Positions 28,203 through 40,100 are shown, numbered from the stretch's first letter. The stretch is DNA of 64,000 nt from Albimonas pacifica (GCF_900113695.1 NZ_FOQH01000007.1:124001-188000); one strand, 5' to 3'. Notes: a model not told the origin generated them from the letters alone. Program-made: numbers and translations.

Positions 28203-28697
28203 TCAGGCCCGGTCGATGCGGAACTGGTAGGAGTTGTTGGTGGCGGAGCGGACGTGGAGATAGGCCGTGCGCGGGTCGGAGAGGAGCTCGGCGGCGGTCC
28301 CGGGCAGGTCGTCGGGGTGCACGATCCGGCCCGTGCCGTAGTGGATGCGGTCGTTCGAGAGGTAGCCCTTCACCAGCATCTTGTTGACCCGGCAGATCCC
28401 GGTGGCGGGGACCTGCGGGTCGTGGGGCGCGCAGTCGTCGGCGCACAGGAAGATCGGGCCGGTCTCGGCGTAGGGGTCGAGGGCCGGGAACGGGCGCCAG
28501 GCGAGGACCAGCATCTCGCGGCCCTGGGGGATGTCGCGCAGGCAGCAGCGGCAGGGGGCGGGGCCGCCGTCGGCGGCCAGGCGCTCGGCCGGGCGGCCGT
28601 AGGCGTCGGGGGCGCCGGCGCGGATCGCCCGGGCCTGCGCGGCGGTCAGGGAGACGTAGGCCAGGGTCGCGGGGCGGGAGAGGGTCTGCGTGGTCAT
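28203..28697 (-). CDS. DUF1203 family protein
   Basis: 164 residues. Matches DUF1203: CRCCLRDIPQGREMLVLAWR (cysteines that may bind metal or form a disulfide), YAETGPIFLCADDC, and C-terminal ELLSDPRTAYLHVRSATNNS followed by YQFRIDR. No signal peptide or membrane segment; cytoplasmic. The ATG at 28697 is preferred over far upstream in-frame starts because the family begins a few residues before FxxLS-like AYVSLTAAQARAIRAG. Function is unknown for the family. Divergent from purD. Confidence 0.85.
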   Translation of the reverse strand: MTTQTLSRPATLAYVSLTAAQARAIRAGAPDAYGRPAERLAADGGPAPCRCCLRDIPQGREMLVLAWRPFPALDPYAETGPIFLCADDCAPHDPQVPATGICRVNKMLVKGYLSNDRIHYGTGRIVHPDDLPGTAAELLSDPRTAYLHVRSATNNSYQFRIDRA

Positions 28698-28941
28698 CGG
28701 GGGCTCCAGCGGTGGGGGTGAAGGGAGCCTGCGCCCGCCGCCCCGGATGCGCGACCCGGATCCTGCGCCCGGATCTTGCGGCCCGCACCTGCGGCCGCGG
28801 CCTGGCGGCGGGACCTGCGCCCGGGGCCCTCGCCGCGATCGGGGGCCGGGCGCCCGGGCGGACCGCGCCGCTCCGCCGTCTGGACCCGGGCCCCGGCTTT
28901 CCGTAAGAGGCCCGCGGCGGCGGCATGGCGGGAGAGCGCGC

Positions 28942-30219
28942 ATGAACATCCTGATCCTCGGCGGCGGCGGGCGGGAGCACGCGCTCGCCTGGAAGATCGC
29001 GCAGAGCCCCCTCTGCGAGCGGCTGTTCTGCGCCCCCGGCAACGCCGGCATCGCCGAGCTCGCCGAATGCGTCGCCCTGAACCCCGAGAACGGGCGCGAG
29101 GTCGCCGCCTGGGCCGAGGCCAACGGCATCGGCCTGGTGGTGGTGGGCCCCGAGGCGCCGCTCGCCGCCGGCACGGCCGACGCGGTGCGCGCGGCCGGGA
29201 TCCCGTGCTTCGGCCCCTCGAAGGAGGCCGCGCGGCTGGAGGCCTCGAAAGCCTTCACCAAGGAGATCGCGGACGCGGTGGGCGCGCCGACCGCCGCCTG
29301 GGGACGGTTCGCCGACGCCGAGGCCGCCAAGGCCTATGTCCGCGCGCAGGGCGCGCCGATCGTGATCAAGGCCGACGGGCTCGCCGCCGGCAAGGGCGTG
29401 GTCGTGGCCATGAGCCTCGACGAAGCGCTGGCCGCCATCGACGACATGTTCGGCGGGGCCTTCGGCGCGGCCGGGGCCGAGGTGGTGGTCGAGGAGTTCA
29501 TGGAGGGGGAGGAGGCGAGCCTCTTCGTCCTCTCGGACGGGGAGGCCGCCGTGGCGCTGGCCCCCGCCCAGGACCACAAGCGCGCCTTCGACGGCGACGA
29601 GGGGCCCAACACCGGCGGCATGGGCGCCTACTCCCCCGCCCCGGCGCTGACGCCGGAGCTGCAGGAGCGGGCGATGGCCGAGATCTGCCGCCCGGTGATC
29701 GCCGAGATGGCGCGGCGGGGGATGCCGTTCCGCGGCGTGCTCTACGCCGGCCTGATGCTGACGAAGACCGGGCCGCGGCTGGTCGAGTTCAACGTCCGCT
29801 TCGGCGACCCCGAGTGCCAGGTGGTGATGCTGCGCATGGAGAGCGACCTGGTCCCCGCCCTGCTCGCCTGCGCGAAGGGCGAGGGGCTGGCCGAGGTCCC
29901 GATGACCTGGCACGACGACGCCGCCGCCACCGTGGTGATCGCCGCCCGGGGCTATCCCGGCGACTATGCGAAGGGCGAGGAGATCCGCGGCATCGCGGCG
30001 GCCGAAGCGACCGACCCGCAGGCGGTGGTGTTCCACGCGGGCACCCGCTCGGTCGGCGGGCGGATCCTGTCGAACGGGGGGCGGGTGCTGAACGTCACCG
30101 CCCGCGGCGACACGCTGGAGGAGGCGGTGGCCCGCGCCTACCGCGCCGTGGCCCGGATCGACTGGCCGGGGGGCTTCAACCGCTCGGACATCGGCGCGCG
30201 GGCGCTGAAGAAGGGCTGA
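28942..30219 (+). CDS. purD: Phosphoribosylamine-glycine ligase
   Basis: 425 residues, complete ATP-grasp enzyme of purine synthesis. Seen: MNILILGGGGREHALAWK (Rossmann N-terminal domain), GPEAPLAAG, the ATP-grasp loops IKADGLAAGKGVVVA and VVEEFMEGEEASLFVLSDG, PAQDHKRAFDGDEGPNTGGM with the GARS signature, and EFNVRFGDPECQ for Mg binding. A GGGAGAG site precedes the ATG. The upstream frame to 28690 is Arg/Pro-rich and not part of the protein. No purine neighbours. Confidence 0.97.
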   Translation: MNILILGGGGREHALAWKIAQSPLCERLFCAPGNAGIAELAECVALNPENGREVAAWAEANGIGLVVVGPEAPLAAGTADAVRAAGIPCFGPSKEAARLEASKAFTKEIADAVGAPTAAWGRFADAEAAKAYVRAQGAPIVIKADGLAAGKGVVVAMSLDEALAAIDDMFGGAFGAAGAEVVVEEFMEGEEASLFVLSDGEAAVALAPAQDHKRAFDGDEGPNTGGMGAYSPAPALTPELQERAMAEICRPVIAEMARRGMPFRGVLYAGLMLTKTGPRLVEFNVRFGDPECQVVMLRMESDLVPALLACAKGEGLAEVPMTWHDDAAATVVIAARGYPGDYAKGEEIRGIAAAEATDPQAVVFHAGTRSVGGRILSNGGRVLNVTARGDTLEEAVARAYRAVARIDWPGGFNRSDIGARALKKG

Positions 30220-30227
30220 GACGAGAC

Positions 30228-30250
30228 GGGCCCGCCGATCCGGCGGGCCC
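30228..30250. terminator. Bidirectional G+C hairpin between purD and the aminotransferase gene
   Basis: 9-bp stem GGGCCCGCC/GGCGGGCCC with a 5-nt loop, 8 bp past purD and 22 bp past the end of the convergent aminotransferase gene. No T-run. Confidence 0.65.
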
Positions 30251-30272
30251 CTGGCGTTCCATGCCCCGCCGG

Positions 30273-31145
30273 TCAGGCGTGGGCGAAGTCCCAGTAGAGC
30301 TCGCGGGCGCGCTTCGCCACGGGGCCGGGGCCGTACTCCACCTCCTCGAACTTCCACACCGGCACCACCTTGGAGGCGTTGCCGGTCGAGAAGACCTCGT
30401 CCGCCGCGCGGAAGTCGTCCAGCGTCAGGGTGGTCTCGACCACCTCCATGCCCGCCTCGCGCAGCAGCTTGATGACCCGCTGGCGGGTGATGCCGTTGAG
30501 GAAGGTGCCGTTGGGGATCGGCGTCGCCACCACCCCGTCCTTGACCATGAAGACGTTGGAGGTCGAGAGCTCCGCCACGTTGCCCGCCAGGTCCTGGACG
30601 AGGGCGTTGTCGAAGCCCTTCGACTTCGCCTCGCGCATCATCCGGGCGTTGTTGGGGTAGAGGCAGCCGGCCTTGGCGTCCATCACCGCCACCGCCTGGA
30701 TCGGCCGGCGGAACTGGGTGGTGGTCAGCGACATGCCGCCGTTGGGCATCGCGGAGGGGTCGGCCATCGGCAGCGCCTCGAGGCTCAGCGCGAAGGCCGT
30801 GCTCTCGGGGTCGGCGCAGATCAGCGAGGCGTCGCCCGCGCGCGACCAGTACATCGGGCGGATGTAGACCGGCACGTCGGAGATGAACTTGCCCAGGCCC
30901 TCGGTCGCCAATTCCACCATCTGGCCCGCCGGCATCGTCGGCTCCAGCCCCATGGCGAGCGCCGAGGCGTTCACCCGCGCGCAGTGCAGGTCGAGGTCGG
31001 GGGCCACGCCCTCGAATCCCCGGGCGCCGTCGAAGACCGAGGCGCCCTGCCACAGCCCGTGGTCGGCCGCGCCCGCCACCCGCACGTCGCCCTGATGCCA
31101 GGAGCCCTCGCTCCAGGTCCAGATCTCGCCTGCGCCCATCGGCAT
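30273..31145 (-). CDS. ilvE: Branched-chain amino acid aminotransferase (class IV PLP enzyme)
   Basis: 290 residues. Class IV fold: ADHGLWQGASVFDGARGF at the N-terminus (substrate-loop region), VYIRPMYW, and MDAKAGCLYPNNARMM, where the lysine of the AKAG segment aligns with the Schiff-base lysine of BCAT. VAELSTSNVFMVKDG carries the PLP-contacting glutamate and phosphate-binding residues, followed by NGITRQRVI. It probably transaminates Val, Leu and Ile. A D-amino acid or aminodeoxychorismate lyase role is less likely given the RPMYW and ITRQRV wording. The ATG at 31145 has GGAGGG 7 nt upstream; 31139 is an alternative. Confidence 0.88.
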   Translation of the reverse strand: MPMGAGEIWTWSEGSWHQGDVRVAGAADHGLWQGASVFDGARGFEGVAPDLDLHCARVNASALAMGLEPTMPAGQMVELATEGLGKFISDVPVYIRPMYWSRAGDASLICADPESTAFALSLEALPMADPSAMPNGGMSLTTTQFRRPIQAVAVMDAKAGCLYPNNARMMREAKSKGFDNALVQDLAGNVAELSTSNVFMVKDGVVATPIPNGTFLNGITRQRVIKLLREAGMEVVETTLTLDDFRAADEVFSTGNASKVVPVWKFEEVEYGPGPVAKRARELYWDFAHA

Positions 31146-31469
31146 CCGCCGGCCCTCCGCTCGTTCCGCTCTCCGCCAGCATGAGCCGCCGCAGCGCAGC
31201 ATTCAACCCGCCGCAACGCGGAATGCGACGTCGCAGGTCGCGATCGGGACATCGCCGGGCGATTTATCCGCGCCGCGCCCCGCGGGCGGGCGCGCAGCCG
31301 GGGCGCCGCAGGCGCACGGCACGGTTTCCCGGCGCAACCGAAACCGCCCCCCGGCCCCGAGCCGCTTGCAAATCGCGCCCCGCGTCGCTACCTCGGCGCC
31401 GACCGGCCGGCGCCTTGCGCCCGGCCTCGCACGCGACGCAGGACTTCGGGCAGGGAACGGGATCGGGCC
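31146..31469. other. 324-bp divergent intergenic region, aminotransferase / accD
   Basis: Expected to hold two divergent promoters. A 10-bp perfect palindrome GCGACGTCGC lies about 80 bp upstream of the aminotransferase start and could be an operator. No leader peptide or riboswitch-like fold is apparent. Confidence 0.5.
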
Positions 31470-32429
31470 ATGAACTGGATCAACGACTACGTCCGCCCGC
31501 GGATCAACTCGCTCAACACGCTGTTCACCTCGACCAAGCGCGAGATGCCGGACAACCTCTGGCGCAAGTGCGACGAGTGCGGGACCATGCTGTTCCACCG
31601 CGAGCTGGCCGAGGCGCTGAACGTCTGCCCGTCCTGTCAGCACCACATGCACATCTCGCCCCGCGACCGCTTCACGGCGCTGTTCGACGGCGGCACCTAT
31701 CATGAGCTGCCGGTGCCGGAGCCGATCGCCGACCCGCTGCAGTTCCGCGACGAGAAGCGCTACCCCGACCGCATCCGCGACGCCCGCCGCAAGACCGGCG
31801 AGCATGAGGCGACGCTGCTGGCCGAGGGCGAGCTGGGCCGCCTGCCGGTGGTCGCGCTGGCGCAGGACTTCTCCTTCATGGGCGGCTCGATGGGCATGGC
31901 CGTGGGCAACGCGATGATCGCGGGGGCCGAGCGCGCCGTGAAGCGCCGCGCGCCCTTCGTGGTGTTTTCCGCCGCCGGCGGCGCGCGCATGCAGGAGGGG
32001 ATCCTGTCCCTGATGCAGATGCCGCGCACCACCGTCGCGGTGCAGATGGTGAAGGAGGCCGGCCTGCCCTACGTGGTGGTCCTGACCAACCCCACCACCG
32101 GCGGCGTGACGGCGTCCTACGCGATGCTGGGCGACGTCCAGATCGCCGAGCCCAACGCCCTGATCTGCTTCGCCGGCCCCCGCGTCATCGAGCAGACCAT
32201 CCGCGAGACCCTGCCCGAGGGCTTCCAGCGGGCGGAATACCTTCTGGACCACGGGATGCTCGACCGGGTGATCCACCGCCGCGAGATGCGCGACGAGCTC
32301 GCCCGCCTGCTGCGCCTGCTGATGAACGAGACCCCGCGGGTCCACGGCGACCTGCCCGCCCCCTCGCCCGTCGCCCAGGACGTGGCCGAGGTCGTCGAGG
32401 CCGCCAAGTCCGGAGCCACCGAGGCTTGA
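31470..32429 (+). CDS. accD: Acetyl-CoA carboxylase carboxyltransferase beta subunit
   Basis: 319 residues. The N-terminal zinc ribbon has two CxxC pairs, [10 protein letters not shown] and CPSCQHH (residues ~34-56). The crotonase-like domain follows: [40 protein letters not shown] and [15 protein letters not shown]. With AccA it transfers carboxyl from biotin to acetyl-CoA to make malonyl-CoA. The stop overlaps the TTG start of folC, a conserved accD-folC pair. Malonyl-CoA made here would also feed the large synthase gene 2 kb downstream. Confidence 0.97.
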   Translation: MNWINDYVRPRINSLNTLFTSTKREMPDNLWRKCDECGTMLFHRELAEALNVCPSCQHHMHISPRDRFTALFDGGTYHELPVPEPIADPLQFRDEKRYPDRIRDARRKTGEHEATLLAEGELGRLPVVALAQDFSFMGGSMGMAVGNAMIAGAERAVKRRAPFVVFSAAGGARMQEGILSLMQMPRTTVAVQMVKEAGLPYVVVLTNPTTGGVTASYAMLGDVQIAEPNALICFAGPRVIEQTIRETLPEGFQRAEYLLDHGMLDRVIHRREMRDELARLLRLLMNETPRVHGDLPAPSPVAQDVAEVVEAAKSGATEA

Positions 32430-33841
32430 GCCCGCTTCCGCTCGAGACCGACGGTCCCGTCCCCCCGGGCGCGCCGGTCGCCCCGGGCGTGGGCGGCGTC
32501 ACCGCGGATTCGATCCGCGGGCAGGCCGGGAACGCGCCCTCGGACGCGATCCTGGAGCGTCTGATGACGCTCCACCCCAAGATCATCGACCTGACGCTGG
32601 ACCGCATGCACCGCCTGCTGGCGGAGCTGGGCCACCCCGAGCGCGAGATGCCCGGCGTGGTCCACATCGCGGGGACCAACGGCAAGGGCTCGACGCTGGC
32701 GATGATCCGCGCGGGGCTCGAGGCGGCGGGCAAGACGACGAACGTCTACACCTCCCCCCACCTGGCGCGCTTCCACGAGCGCATCCGCCTGCACGGCGAG
32801 CTGATCTCGGAGCCCGATTTCGCCGCCCTGCTGGACGAGTGCGAGCGGGTGAACGGCGGGACCTCGATCACCTTCTTCGAGATCACCACCTGCGCGGCGA
32901 TGCTGGCCTTCGCGCGTCGCAAGGCGGATTACACGCTGCTCGAGACCGGGCTCGGCGGGCGGCTCGACGCGACCAACGTCGTGGACCGCCCGGCGCTGAC
33001 GGTGATCACGCCGATCTCCATCGACCACCAGCAGTATCTGGGCGAGACCATCGCCGAGATCGCGCGCGAGAAGGCCGGGATCCTGAAGCCCGGCGTGCCC
33101 TGCGTGGTCGGCCCCCAGCCCGACGACGCGCTGGCGGCGATCGAGGCGCGGGCGCAGGCGCTGGGCTGCGAACTGATCGTCGCGAACCGCGACTGGCAGG
33201 CCTGGTCCGAGCGCGGGCGGCTGGCGTTCCAGGACGGGGACGGGCTGCTCGACCTCGACCTGCCGGCGCTGCCCGGCGCCCACCAGGTGGAAAATGCAGG
33301 CGCCGCGCTGGCCGCCCTGCGGCGCCTCGGCGCCTCCGACGCCGCCTGCGCCGCGGCGCTGACGCAGGTGCAGTGGCCGGCGCGGCTGCAGCGGCTCGAC
33401 GCCGCCCTCCTGCCCGGGCTGCCGCCCGAGTCGGAGGTCTGGCTCGACGGCGGCCACAACGTCGCCGCGGGCGAGGTGCTGGCCGCCCACATGGCCGCCC
33501 TGAACGAGCGTCGCCCCGCCCCGCTGCGGCTGGTGGTGGGGATGCTGGAGACCAAGGATCCCACCGGCTTCCTCGCGCATTTCCGGGGCCTCGCCGCCTC
33601 GGTCGAGACGCTGGCGATCCCGGACGCCGGCGCCTCGCTTCCGGCGCAGGCGCTGGCGGACGCGGGCCGCGCCGCGGGCCTTGACGCAGCGCCGGCCGAG
33701 GGGTTCGAGGCCGCGCTCTCCCGGGTCGCCGCCCGCTCCGACTCCCGCGGGCCGGCCGAGGGCGCGCCGCCGCGGGTGCTGATCTGCGGATCGCTCTATC
33801 TGGCGGGCTGGGTTCTTCGCCGGATCGCGCCGCCACGTTAA
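32426..33841 (+). CDS. folC: Bifunctional folylpolyglutamate/dihydrofolate synthase
   Basis: 471 residues from a TTG start overlapping the accD stop (TTGA), with a GGAG site upstream. The Mur-ligase fold is clear: [20 protein letters not shown] (P-loop), [37 protein letters not shown] and the C-terminal [13 protein letters not shown]. Adds glutamates to folates and probably also joins dihydropteroate with glutamate. The first ~45 residues are longer than usual and Gly/Pro-rich; internal ATG at 32564 is possible, but homologues have residues before the LHPKIIDL segment, so the upstream start is kept. Confidence 0.93.
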   Translation: MSPLPLETDGPVPPGAPVAPGVGGVTADSIRGQAGNAPSDAILERLMTLHPKIIDLTLDRMHRLLAELGHPEREMPGVVHIAGTNGKGSTLAMIRAGLEAAGKTTNVYTSPHLARFHERIRLHGELISEPDFAALLDECERVNGGTSITFFEITTCAAMLAFARRKADYTLLETGLGGRLDATNVVDRPALTVITPISIDHQQYLGETIAEIAREKAGILKPGVPCVVGPQPDDALAAIEARAQALGCELIVANRDWQAWSERGRLAFQDGDGLLDLDLPALPGAHQVENAGAALAALRRLGASDAACAAALTQVQWPARLQRLDAALLPGLPPESEVWLDGGHNVAAGEVLAAHMAALNERRPAPLRLVVGMLETKDPTGFLAHFRGLAASVETLAIPDAGASLPAQALADAGRAAGLDAAPAEGFEAALSRVAARSDSRGPAEGAPPRVLICGSLYLAGWVLRRIAPPR

Positions 33842-33849
33842 CCATCGCC

Positions 33850-33914
33850 TGCAACATTCCGTTGCAAAGCGTTGTTTCGACACGACCGGAAAGTTGTGCT
33901 TAACCGGTTGTTAA
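33850..33914. promoter_or_regulatory. Candidate operator/promoter region of the rkpA-like gene
   Basis: The 265-bp gap before the synthase gene is distinctly A/T-richer. It holds the inverted repeat TGCAAC-N5-GTTGCA (33850-33866) and the near-palindrome TTAACCGGTTGTTAA (33900-33914), separated by about three helical turns. Both look like dimeric-regulator sites. No confident -35/-10 pair can be assigned. Confidence 0.4.
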
Positions 33915-34106
33915 TCGAAGCCGACGTTCTCCAGCCGTTAGGGGACGGTGCGGCCGCAGGGCCAAGTTGCCGCGGAACGAGAATTCCGCTAGGCCGAGAC
34001 ACGAGGCACGGTCCCGACGCGCAACGACGTGGGGGGAGAGGGACCGACAATCGAGAACGCCGGGCAATGGCACCCGGCGCGCCGCTGAGGTCGCAGAGGG
34101 CAGGCT

Positions 34107-37100
34107 GTGCTTAAATCCACCAAGCCGGGCGAGATCGCCATCGTCGGGTACGGCTGCCGGCTCCCCGGCGCTTCGGACGCGGACAGGTTCTGGTCGCTTC
34201 TCAAGGACGGACGCTGCTCGGTCGGACAGGTCGACCCCGCGCGCTGGGCCACCGACCGCTGGAAAACTCCGGCGGGCGGGCCCGGGCGCAGCTACACGTT
34301 CGCCGCCGGCCAGCTCGACGCCCCCTTCGACTTCGACGCGGGGTTCTTCGGCATCTCGCCGCGCGAGGCCGAGCAGATGGACCCCCAGCAGCGCCTGATC
34401 CTTCAGGTGACCTGGGAAGCGCTGGAGAAATCCGGCCTGCGCGCCTCGGATCTGCCGAAGGCGACGACGGGCGTGTTCGTGGGCGCCTCGTCCTCGGACT
34501 ACGCCAACCGCTTCTACTACGACCCCGCGGGGATCGATTCCCAGTTCATGACCGGGAACACGCTGTCGCTGATCTCCAACCGGATCAGCTACATCCTCGA
34601 CCTCAACGGGCCGAGCTACACCGTCGACACCGCCTGTTCCTCGGGCCTCTACGCCCTGCACGAGGCGTTCGTCGCCATGCAGGCGGGGCTGGTGGACACC
34701 GCCATCGTCGGCGCGGTGAACATGCTGCTGTCGCCGTTCCCCTTCGTGGGCTTCTCGGCGGCCACGATGCTCTCCAAGGTCGGCCTCTGCCAGGCCTTCG
34801 ACGCCAACGGCGACGGCTACGTCCGCTCCGAAGGGGCGGTGGTCTTCGTGCTGCGCACGCTGGAGAGCGCGATCGCCAACAACGACCGCGTGCTGGGCGT
34901 GATCTCGGGCGCGGGCATCAATTCCGACGGGCGCACCACCGGCGTCTCCCTGCCCTCGGGCGACCAGCAGCGCGCGCTGCTGGAGGACGTCTACCAGCGC
35001 TTCAACGTCAATCCCGCCAAGCTCGCCTTCATCGAGGCGCACGGCACCGGCACCCGCGCCGGCGACCCGATCGAGACCTGGGCGCTGGGCCAGGCGCTGG
35101 GCCGGCGGCGCGCCGACCCGCTGCCCATCGGCTCGGCCAAGACCAACGTCGGCCATCTCGAGGCCGGCTCGGGCCTCGTCGGCCTGCTGAAGGCGCAGCT
35201 GGCGCTGGAGCACGGGATGCTCCCCGCCTCGCTGCACTTCCGCGAGCCGAACCCCGACATCAAGTTCGACGACTGGAACCTGACGGTCGCGGCCTCCGCC
35301 ACCCCGCTGGAGACGCAGGGCGCCCCCCTCTACGCCGGCGTCAACTCCTTCGGCTTCGGCGGCGCCAACGCCCATGTGGTCCTGCGCCAGCCCAAGGCCG
35401 AGGAAAAGCGCCCCGAGCCCGGCAAGATCGAGCCCGCGCCCCTGATCCTCTCGGCCCGCTCCGAGGAGTCGCTCTCGGCCCTCGCCCGCGCCTACCGCGC
35501 CCGGCTCGAGACCGCGTCGGCAGCCGAGGCCGCGCGCATCGCCAACGCCGCCGCCTACCAGCGCGAGCGTCTGCCTCATCGCCTGATCGCCCTTTCGGAC
35601 GACCGCAAGGAGCAGCTCGCGGCGCTCGACGCCCATATCGCCGGCGACAAGTCGCCGATGCTCGCCACCGGCCGCGCCCAGTCGCGCGAGGGGCGCACCG
35701 CCTTCGTGTTCTCGGGCAACGGCGCCCAGCATGTCGGCATGGGCCGCGCCGCCTACGCCAACGACCCGATCTTCCGCGCCACCTTCGACGCGGTCTCGAC
35801 CATCTTCGAGAAACTCGCAGACGTCTCCCTGGTCGAGGCGATGCATGCCGAGGATCTGGTCGAACGTCTGCCCTACACCTCGCTGGCCCAGCCGCTGATC
35901 TTCGCGACCCAGGTCGCCACCGTCGAGAGCCTGGCCGAGAAGGGCCTGAAGCCCGACGCCGTGCTCGGCCATTCGGTCGGCGAGGTCGCCGCGGCCTGGG
36001 CCGCCGGCGCCTTCGACCTGCCCGACGCGGTGCGCCTGATCCACGTGCGCTCCCGCAACCAGGAGAAGATCCGCGACCGCGGCACCATGGCCGCCGTGCT
36101 CGCCGGCGCGGACGCCGCCCACACGGCGCTCGAGGAGGGCGGCTTCGACCAGATCGCGGTGGCGGCCGACAACTCGCCCCGCTCGGTGACCATCTCCGGC
36201 CCCGCCGACCAGATCGCCGCCTTCTCCAAGTTCGCGCGCCGCAAGAAGATCGCCTGCAAGGCGCTGGGGCTGGACTACCCGTTCCACTCCCCGCTGGCCG
36301 AGGCGCTGAAGGACGATCTCCTCGCCGACCTCGACTGGCTGCGGCCGGCCGAGACGCGCTGCGAGTTCGTCTCCGCCACCTTCGGCGGGACCGCCGACGG
36401 CGAGGCGCTGGGCCCGCATTACTGGTGGACCAACATCCGCCAGCCGGTGCTGTTCCGCCAGGGGCTCGAGACCCTGCTGGAGGCCGACTGCGTGAACTTC
36501 GTCGAGATCGGGCCGCGCCCCGTGCTCTCGACCTACGTCCGCGACACCGCCGCCGAGCGCTCCCGCCCCGCCGCCGTCCTCCCCACGCTGGAGGAGAAGG
36601 ACGAGCGCGCCGACATGCGCCGCGTGGTGGCGCTGGCCGTGGCGCAGGGCGCGCATGTGGTCGAGAACCGCTTCTTCGGCCGCGACGCCCGCCCCGACCA
36701 GGACCTGCCGCTCTACCCCTGGCGCCAGCAGACCTACGTGGTCCCCGCTTCGGACGAGGCGGTCCGCCAGCTCGACGCGATGGGCGGCGACCCGCTGCTG
36801 GGCACGGCGCTGCGCGCCGGCGGGCGCGACTGGCGCGCGACCGTCGACCCCGCCTCCCCCGCCTGGCTGGGCGACCACCGGGTCGAGGACGCGGTGGTGT
36901 TCCCCGCCGCCGGCTACGTGGACATGGCGCTCGCCGCCGGGCTGGAGGCGCTGGGCGCCGACGGGCCGATCGAGCTCGCCGACCTCGACATCCTCCGCCC
37001 GCTGGCGATGGAGGAGGGCACGGGCTATGAGCTGCGCACCACCCTGCAGGGCGACCGCCTGGTGGTGGACGTGGAAAGCCGCCGGCGCCTGTCGGGCGAA

Positions 37101-40100
37101 GACTTCGGCCTGCACGCCCGCGGCCGCCTGCGCCGCCCCGCCGGGCCGATCCCGGCCGCCAAGACCCCGCCCGCGCCGGACGCCGAGCGCACCATGGGCG
37201 CGGATCGCCTCTACGAGCTGACCCGCCGCTTCGGCCTGGGCTACGGCGAGGTGTTCCGCCGCGCCGTCTCCGCCCGGCTGGTCGACGCCCGCTCCTGCTT
37301 CGTGACGCTGGATGCGGCGCATCCCGCGCTCGACTGCGCGCGCCACGCGCTGCACCCGGCGCTGCTGGACGCGGCCTTCCACGGCCTCTTCGCCCTGATC
37401 GCCGAGCGGGCAGACGCCGCCGACGGCTCGATGTCCTACCTGCCGGTGCGGCTCGGCTCGCTGATCCTGCACGCGCCCCACGCCGCCCCCGTCGGGGCGT
37501 GGGTGGAGATCGACAAGGCCTCCGAGCGCAGCCTCGAGGCCACCTTCCGGCTGGTCGACGTCACCGGCGCGCCCATCGCGACCCTGATCGGCGCGCGCTT
37601 CAAGGGCGTGCGGATCTCGCGCGCGAAGCCGGCCTCGGAGCTGACCTACCGCAACGCGCTGGCCCGCCTCGCCCCCGCCGGCGGCGCGAAGACCGACCTC
37701 GGCGCGCTCGCCCCCGGGCTGCTGCGCGACCTCGGCGTCGACGAGGCGCCTGACCTCTCCGCCGGCGCGCTGCTGCTCGACACCACCGCGCGGCGCATCG
37801 CCCGCGACGCGCTGGCGACGCTGGCGACCGAATCCACCGTGCTCGACGCCGAGGCGCTGATCGCCGAGGGCCGCCTGGCCGAGACCGCCCGCCCCCTGTT
37901 CGAGCGCTTGCTGATCGCGCTGGAGGAGGACGAGGCCGTGGGCCGCGCCGAGGACGGGCGCGCCCTGCTCGACCCCAATCCGCCCTACCCGCCGCTCTCG
38001 GCCCTGACCGAGGCGCTGTTCGCCGAGGCGCCGCGCCGCATCGTCGAGATCGCGCGCCTGATGGCCCTGCCCGACGCGCTGCCGAAGCTGCTGGCCCGCG
38101 GCCCGCACGAGGGCGCCGACGGCCCCGTCACCGCCGCCCAGCTGCGCATGGCCGCCTCGGGTCCCGCCGGCGAGGCGCGCTGGTCCGCGCTCTCCGAGGC
38201 CGCCGCGATCACGGTCGCCAACGCCCGCGCCGACCGGCGGCTGGACGTGCTGGTGGTGGGGGCGGCGCCCGCGGCGCTGCTCGACCGCCTGCAGGCCTCG
38301 GCCGTGGTCTCGGCCTGCGTGGTCACCGACCCTGACCCGCGCCACGTCCGCTCGCTGAAGGTGGGCGATCCGGAGCGGGCCAAGATCGACTATCTCGCGC
38401 TCGACGAGATCCATGGCCGCAGCTTCGACCTGGTGCTGGCGGGCGACGCGCTGTGCCGCCTCGGCGCCCCGGCGCTCGCCGACCTCAAGGCCCTGATGGC
38501 CGAGGGCGCGGCGCTGGTCGCGGTCGAGGAGGCGCCCAGCCTGATCGCCGACCTGATCGAGGGCGACGAGGCCGACTGGTGGTCCGACACCCTCGACCCC
38601 GCCCTGCCCGTCGGCCGCCTGCGCGAGGCGCCGGAGTGGGCCGAGACGCTGTCGGCCGCGGGCTTCCTCGACGTCTCCGCCCGCCCGCTGGCGAGCGCCG
38701 AGGCGCAGGCCGCCCTGATCCTCGCCGCGGCCCCCGCCCGGATGCCGGCCGAGGGCGAGGCCGGCGACGGCCCGATCCTGGTGGTCCACGCCGCCGCCGA
38801 GACCGCGCTGGCCGAGGCCCTGGCCGCGCGCCTCGCCGAAGCCGGGCGCGAGACCGCCGCGGTGACCGAGGCGAAGCTCGGCGCCGCGCTGGAGGCCTCG
38901 GAGGCCGCCGAGATCGTGCTGCTGGCCCATCTCGCCCAGGACGGCCCGGCCCTGGCCGCGGCCCACGCCCGGATGCTGTCGGCGAAGACCGCGCTGGCCC
39001 TGCCCGGCCGGGTCGCGCGCCTGTGGGTCGTCACCCGCGGCGGCGTCGCCGCGGGCCCGCTGCGGCCGCTGCACCCGTCCGAGGCCGCCGCCTGGGGTCT
39101 CGCCCGCGTGCTGGCGAACGAGTTCCCGGACATCGACGTGCGCCTCGCCGACTTCGCGCCCGAGATCCCCGACCTCGCCCCCCGTCTCGCCGCCGAGATC
39201 CTCTCGCCGGCCGAGGATCGCGAGACGGTCCACGACCTCGCCGGCCGTGCGGGCGTGCGGGCGGAGCGCGTCTCCGACCTCGCCGACCGCGCCCGGGCGG
39301 CGCAGCTTGCGGACCCGAGCATGGGCGTGCGCCGCCTGGCGCTGGGCCAGCAGGGCTCGATCGACAGCCTGGAGTGGCGGGTCGAGGATCGCGGTGCCCC
39401 CGGCGACGGCGAGATCGAGATCGAGGTCGTCGCCGCCGGCCTGAACTTCCGCGACATCATGTGGGCGCAGGGTCTGCTGCCCGAGGAAGCGCTCGAGGAC
39501 GGTTTCGCCGGCCCCACGCTGGGCATGGAATGCTCCGGCGTGGTGGTGCGCACCGGCCCCGGCTGCGCCCGGTTCCGGGAGGGCGACCGCGTGATCGCCT
39601 TCGCGCCGTCCTGCTTCGCGACCCATGTCTGCGTGCACGAGAACGCCGTCGCCCCCCTCCCCGAGGGCGTGGACCTGACCGCCGCCGCGACCATCCCCAC
39701 CACCTTCCTGACCGCCTGGTATGGCCTTGTGGAACTGGCCCACCTCGCCCGCGGCGAGACGGTGCTGATCCATGGCGGCGCCGGGGGCGTGGGCCTCGCG
39801 GCCCTGCAGATCGCCGCCGCCCGCGGCGCGCAGGTCATCGCCACCGCCGGCTCTCCGGCCAAGCGCGAGCTGCTCCGCCAGCTGGGCGCCGCGCATGTCT
39901 TCGACAGCCGCTCGCTGACTTTCGCCGACGACGTGATGCAGGTGACCGACGGCCGCGGGGTCGACGTGGTCCTGAACTCCCTGTTCGGGGAGGCGATGGA
40001 GCGCTCGATCGAGTGCCTCAAGCCCTTCGGCCGCTTCGTGGAGCTGGGCAAGCGCGACTACTACGCCAACTCCCAGATCGGCCTGCGCCCGTTCCGGCGC

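Noticed and set aside
26674..31206. A ~1,500-codon minus-strand open frame across leuB, purD and the aminotransferase gene
   Set aside because: Runs through leuB and purD on the opposite strand and through the aminotransferase gene in the wrong frame. Only the short stretches inside the true minus-strand genes make sense.
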